A DNA stretch of 6,755 nucleotides, taken from assembly GCA_030829155.1 (NCBI GenBank), contig JAURBD010000087.1, positions 1 through 6,755 on the forward strand, given 5' to 3'. Below are positions 5,866 to 6,755 of the stretch, piece by piece; position 1 is the first letter of the stretch, and each line of letters begins with the position of its first letter. Made by a program: the position numbers and the translations under genes. The notes below the pieces were generated by a model, which was not told where the DNA came from, made no database searches, and saw only the letters and a list, made by a program, of their open reading frames with translations. The DNA is from Flavobacteriaceae bacterium. Its GTDB lineage: Bacteria > Bacteroidota > Bacteroidia > Flavobacteriales > Flavobacteriaceae.

Positions 5866-6585
5866 ATGGCAACTCAAAACAAACAAATTCAAATTATCGA
5901 ATTAGGTAAGACTTCTTATGAAAAGGCGTTGAATATTCAAGAAGATTTATTCAATAAAGTCATTGCTGTTAAAAGATCCAACAGACAAAACGAAGTTCAT
6001 CAGGCGACAAAAAATTATTTGCTTTGGGTGGAACACACTCCAGTTTTTACTCTTGGAAAAAGTGGTAAGCAAGAGCATCTTTTACTAGATGAAAAGCGAT
6101 TGAAGGAAGAAGGAATTGAATTTTATGCTACCAATCGAGGGGGAGACATCACTTTTCATGGACCTGGTCAAATTGTAGGCTATCCCATTTTAGATTTAGA
6201 TAATTTTTTCACCGACATCCATAAGTACCTTCGCTTGCTTGAAGAAATGGTGATTTTGACATTAAAAGAGTACGGTATTGTTGGGACACGTAGCGAGGGA
6301 GAAACAGGAGTTTGGCTGGATGTAGGAACGCCTTTTGCAAGAAAAATTTGTGCCCTTGGGGTACGTGCCAGTCGTTGGGTGACCATGCATGGATTTGCTT
6401 TAAACGTCAATACTGATTTGTCTTATTTCGATCATATTGTACCTTGTGGGATACACGGGAAGGGGGTGACCTCTTTGTCCAAAGAGTTAGGGAAAGAGAT
6501 CGCTCTTGAGGAGGTAAAGGCAAAACTCAAATACCACTTTGGAAATCTTTTTGAAGCAGAATGGGAAGCGACACGGATTAGTTAA
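5866..6585 (+). CDS. lipB: Lipoyl(octanoyl) transferase
   Basis: LipB moves the octanoyl group from acyl carrier protein to the lipoyl domains of 2-oxoacid dehydrogenases and the glycine cleavage system, the first step of lipoate synthesis; LipA then adds sulfur. The 239-residue protein is complete. It has the family motif R-G-G-D-I-T-F-H-G-P-G-Q (91-102), the catalytic lysine in A-R-K-I-C-A-L-G-V (Lys160) and the nucleophilic cysteine in V-P-C-G-I (Cys194), followed by G-V-T-S-L. The H-G-F-A-L-N-V segment (175-181) is also typical. The ATG at 5866 lies 7 bases after the Pmp3/YqaE stop, so it is likely the second gene of that transcript. Its last 8 bases overlap the end of a convergent gene, leaving no room for a terminator between them. 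Confidence 0.96.
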   Translation: MATQNKQIQIIELGKTSYEKALNIQEDLFNKVIAVKRSNRQNEVHQATKNYLLWVEHTPVFTLGKSGKQEHLLLDEKRLKEEGIEFYATNRGGDITFHGPGQIVGYPILDLDNFFTDIHKYLRLLEEMVILTLKEYGIVGTRSEGETGVWLDVGTPFARKICALGVRASRWVTMHGFALNVNTDLSYFDHIVPCGIHGKGVTSLSKELGKEIALEEVKAKLKYHFGNLFEAEWEATRIS

Positions 6586-6755
6586 TTTGATAGATTAAAA
6601 AACTATCTTCTTCAGATTGCACCACCATTTCAAGGGCTTTATCATCATCAGCGTTCGCTAAGGCTACTTTTGAATTTCCATAAACAGGAAAACCATTTAC
6701 GGCAGTCCCATTACTATAAAAAGCATATACTTTTTGAGTGTCAAGATCCGTGAGG
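6578..6755 (-). CDS. C-terminal end of an FG-GAP/VCBS-like repeat protein, 5'-truncated by window edge
   Basis: The minus strand is open from the window edge to a TAA at 6578-6580, giving the last 58 residues of a protein. The sequence has the form G-F-P-V-Y-G, then A-L-A-N-A-D-D-D-K-A-L-E-M-V-V-Q, then a short acidic stretch and a hydrophobic end. This resembles the last blade of FG-GAP/VCBS beta-propeller proteins, where a D-x-D-x-x-x-x-E-hydrophobic-V-V pattern recurs and Asp residues often bind calcium. The upstream part is outside the window, so the full architecture and location cannot be judged. The frame is supported by its continuity and by this pattern. It converges with lipB and overlaps it by 8 bases (6578-6585). 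Confidence 0.7.
   Translation of the reverse strand, partial: LTDLDTQKVYAFYSNGTAVNGFPVYGNSKVALANADDDKALEMVVQSEEDSFLIYQIN

Noticed and set aside
6180..6410. Minus-strand open frame inside lipB
   Set aside because: It lies opposite the LipB catalytic region and has no independent support.

Overview
The window looks like chromosomal DNA of a member of the Bacteroidota, most likely class Flavobacteriia. The support is the AT-rich sequence, the near absence of Shine-Dalgarno sequences, two exact copies of the Bacteroidota -7 promoter element TAnnTTTG, a lysyl-tRNA synthetase with the long C-terminal extension seen in this phylum, and OmpA-type proteins ending in the flavobacterial Asn-Arg-Arg-x-Glu-Phe-Lys pattern. 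There is no sign of a mobile element, a CRISPR array, an RNA gene or a phage.

Layout. (1) 1-936, plus strand: the 3' three quarters of hemL (tetrapyrrole synthesis), cut by the window edge. (2) 931-3413, plus strand: a tandem duplication of a complete transcription unit. Each copy has a nearly identical 48-base leader, a 370-codon secreted protein with a repeat-rich N-terminal part and a C-terminal OmpA-like peptidoglycan-binding domain, and a GGCT/AGCC hairpin terminator. (3) 3419-5601, minus strand: lysS, followed 59 bases downstream by a small secreted basic LTxxQ-like protein. (4) 5602-5684: a compact divergent promoter region whose two -7 elements lie in a perfect 11-base inverted repeat. 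(5) 5685-6585, plus strand: a 57-residue Pmp3/YqaE membrane protein, easily missed because of its size, and lipB seven bases after it. (6) 6578-6755, minus strand: the 3' end of a gene ending in an FG-GAP/VCBS-like repeat, overlapping the end of lipB by 8 bases.

Most of the window is housekeeping (heme precursor, tRNA charging, lipoylation). The part that deserves attention is the OmpA-like pair. The two proteins align end to end without a gap at about 52% identity (my hand count, 191 of 370), while their leaders are 45/48 identical. Both carry an exact 23-residue periodicity in two blocks of four units, which I read as a rod-like or stacked beta-hairpin spacer carrying the peptidoglycan-binding domain. 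I do not see evidence for a wholly new defence or mobile system here.
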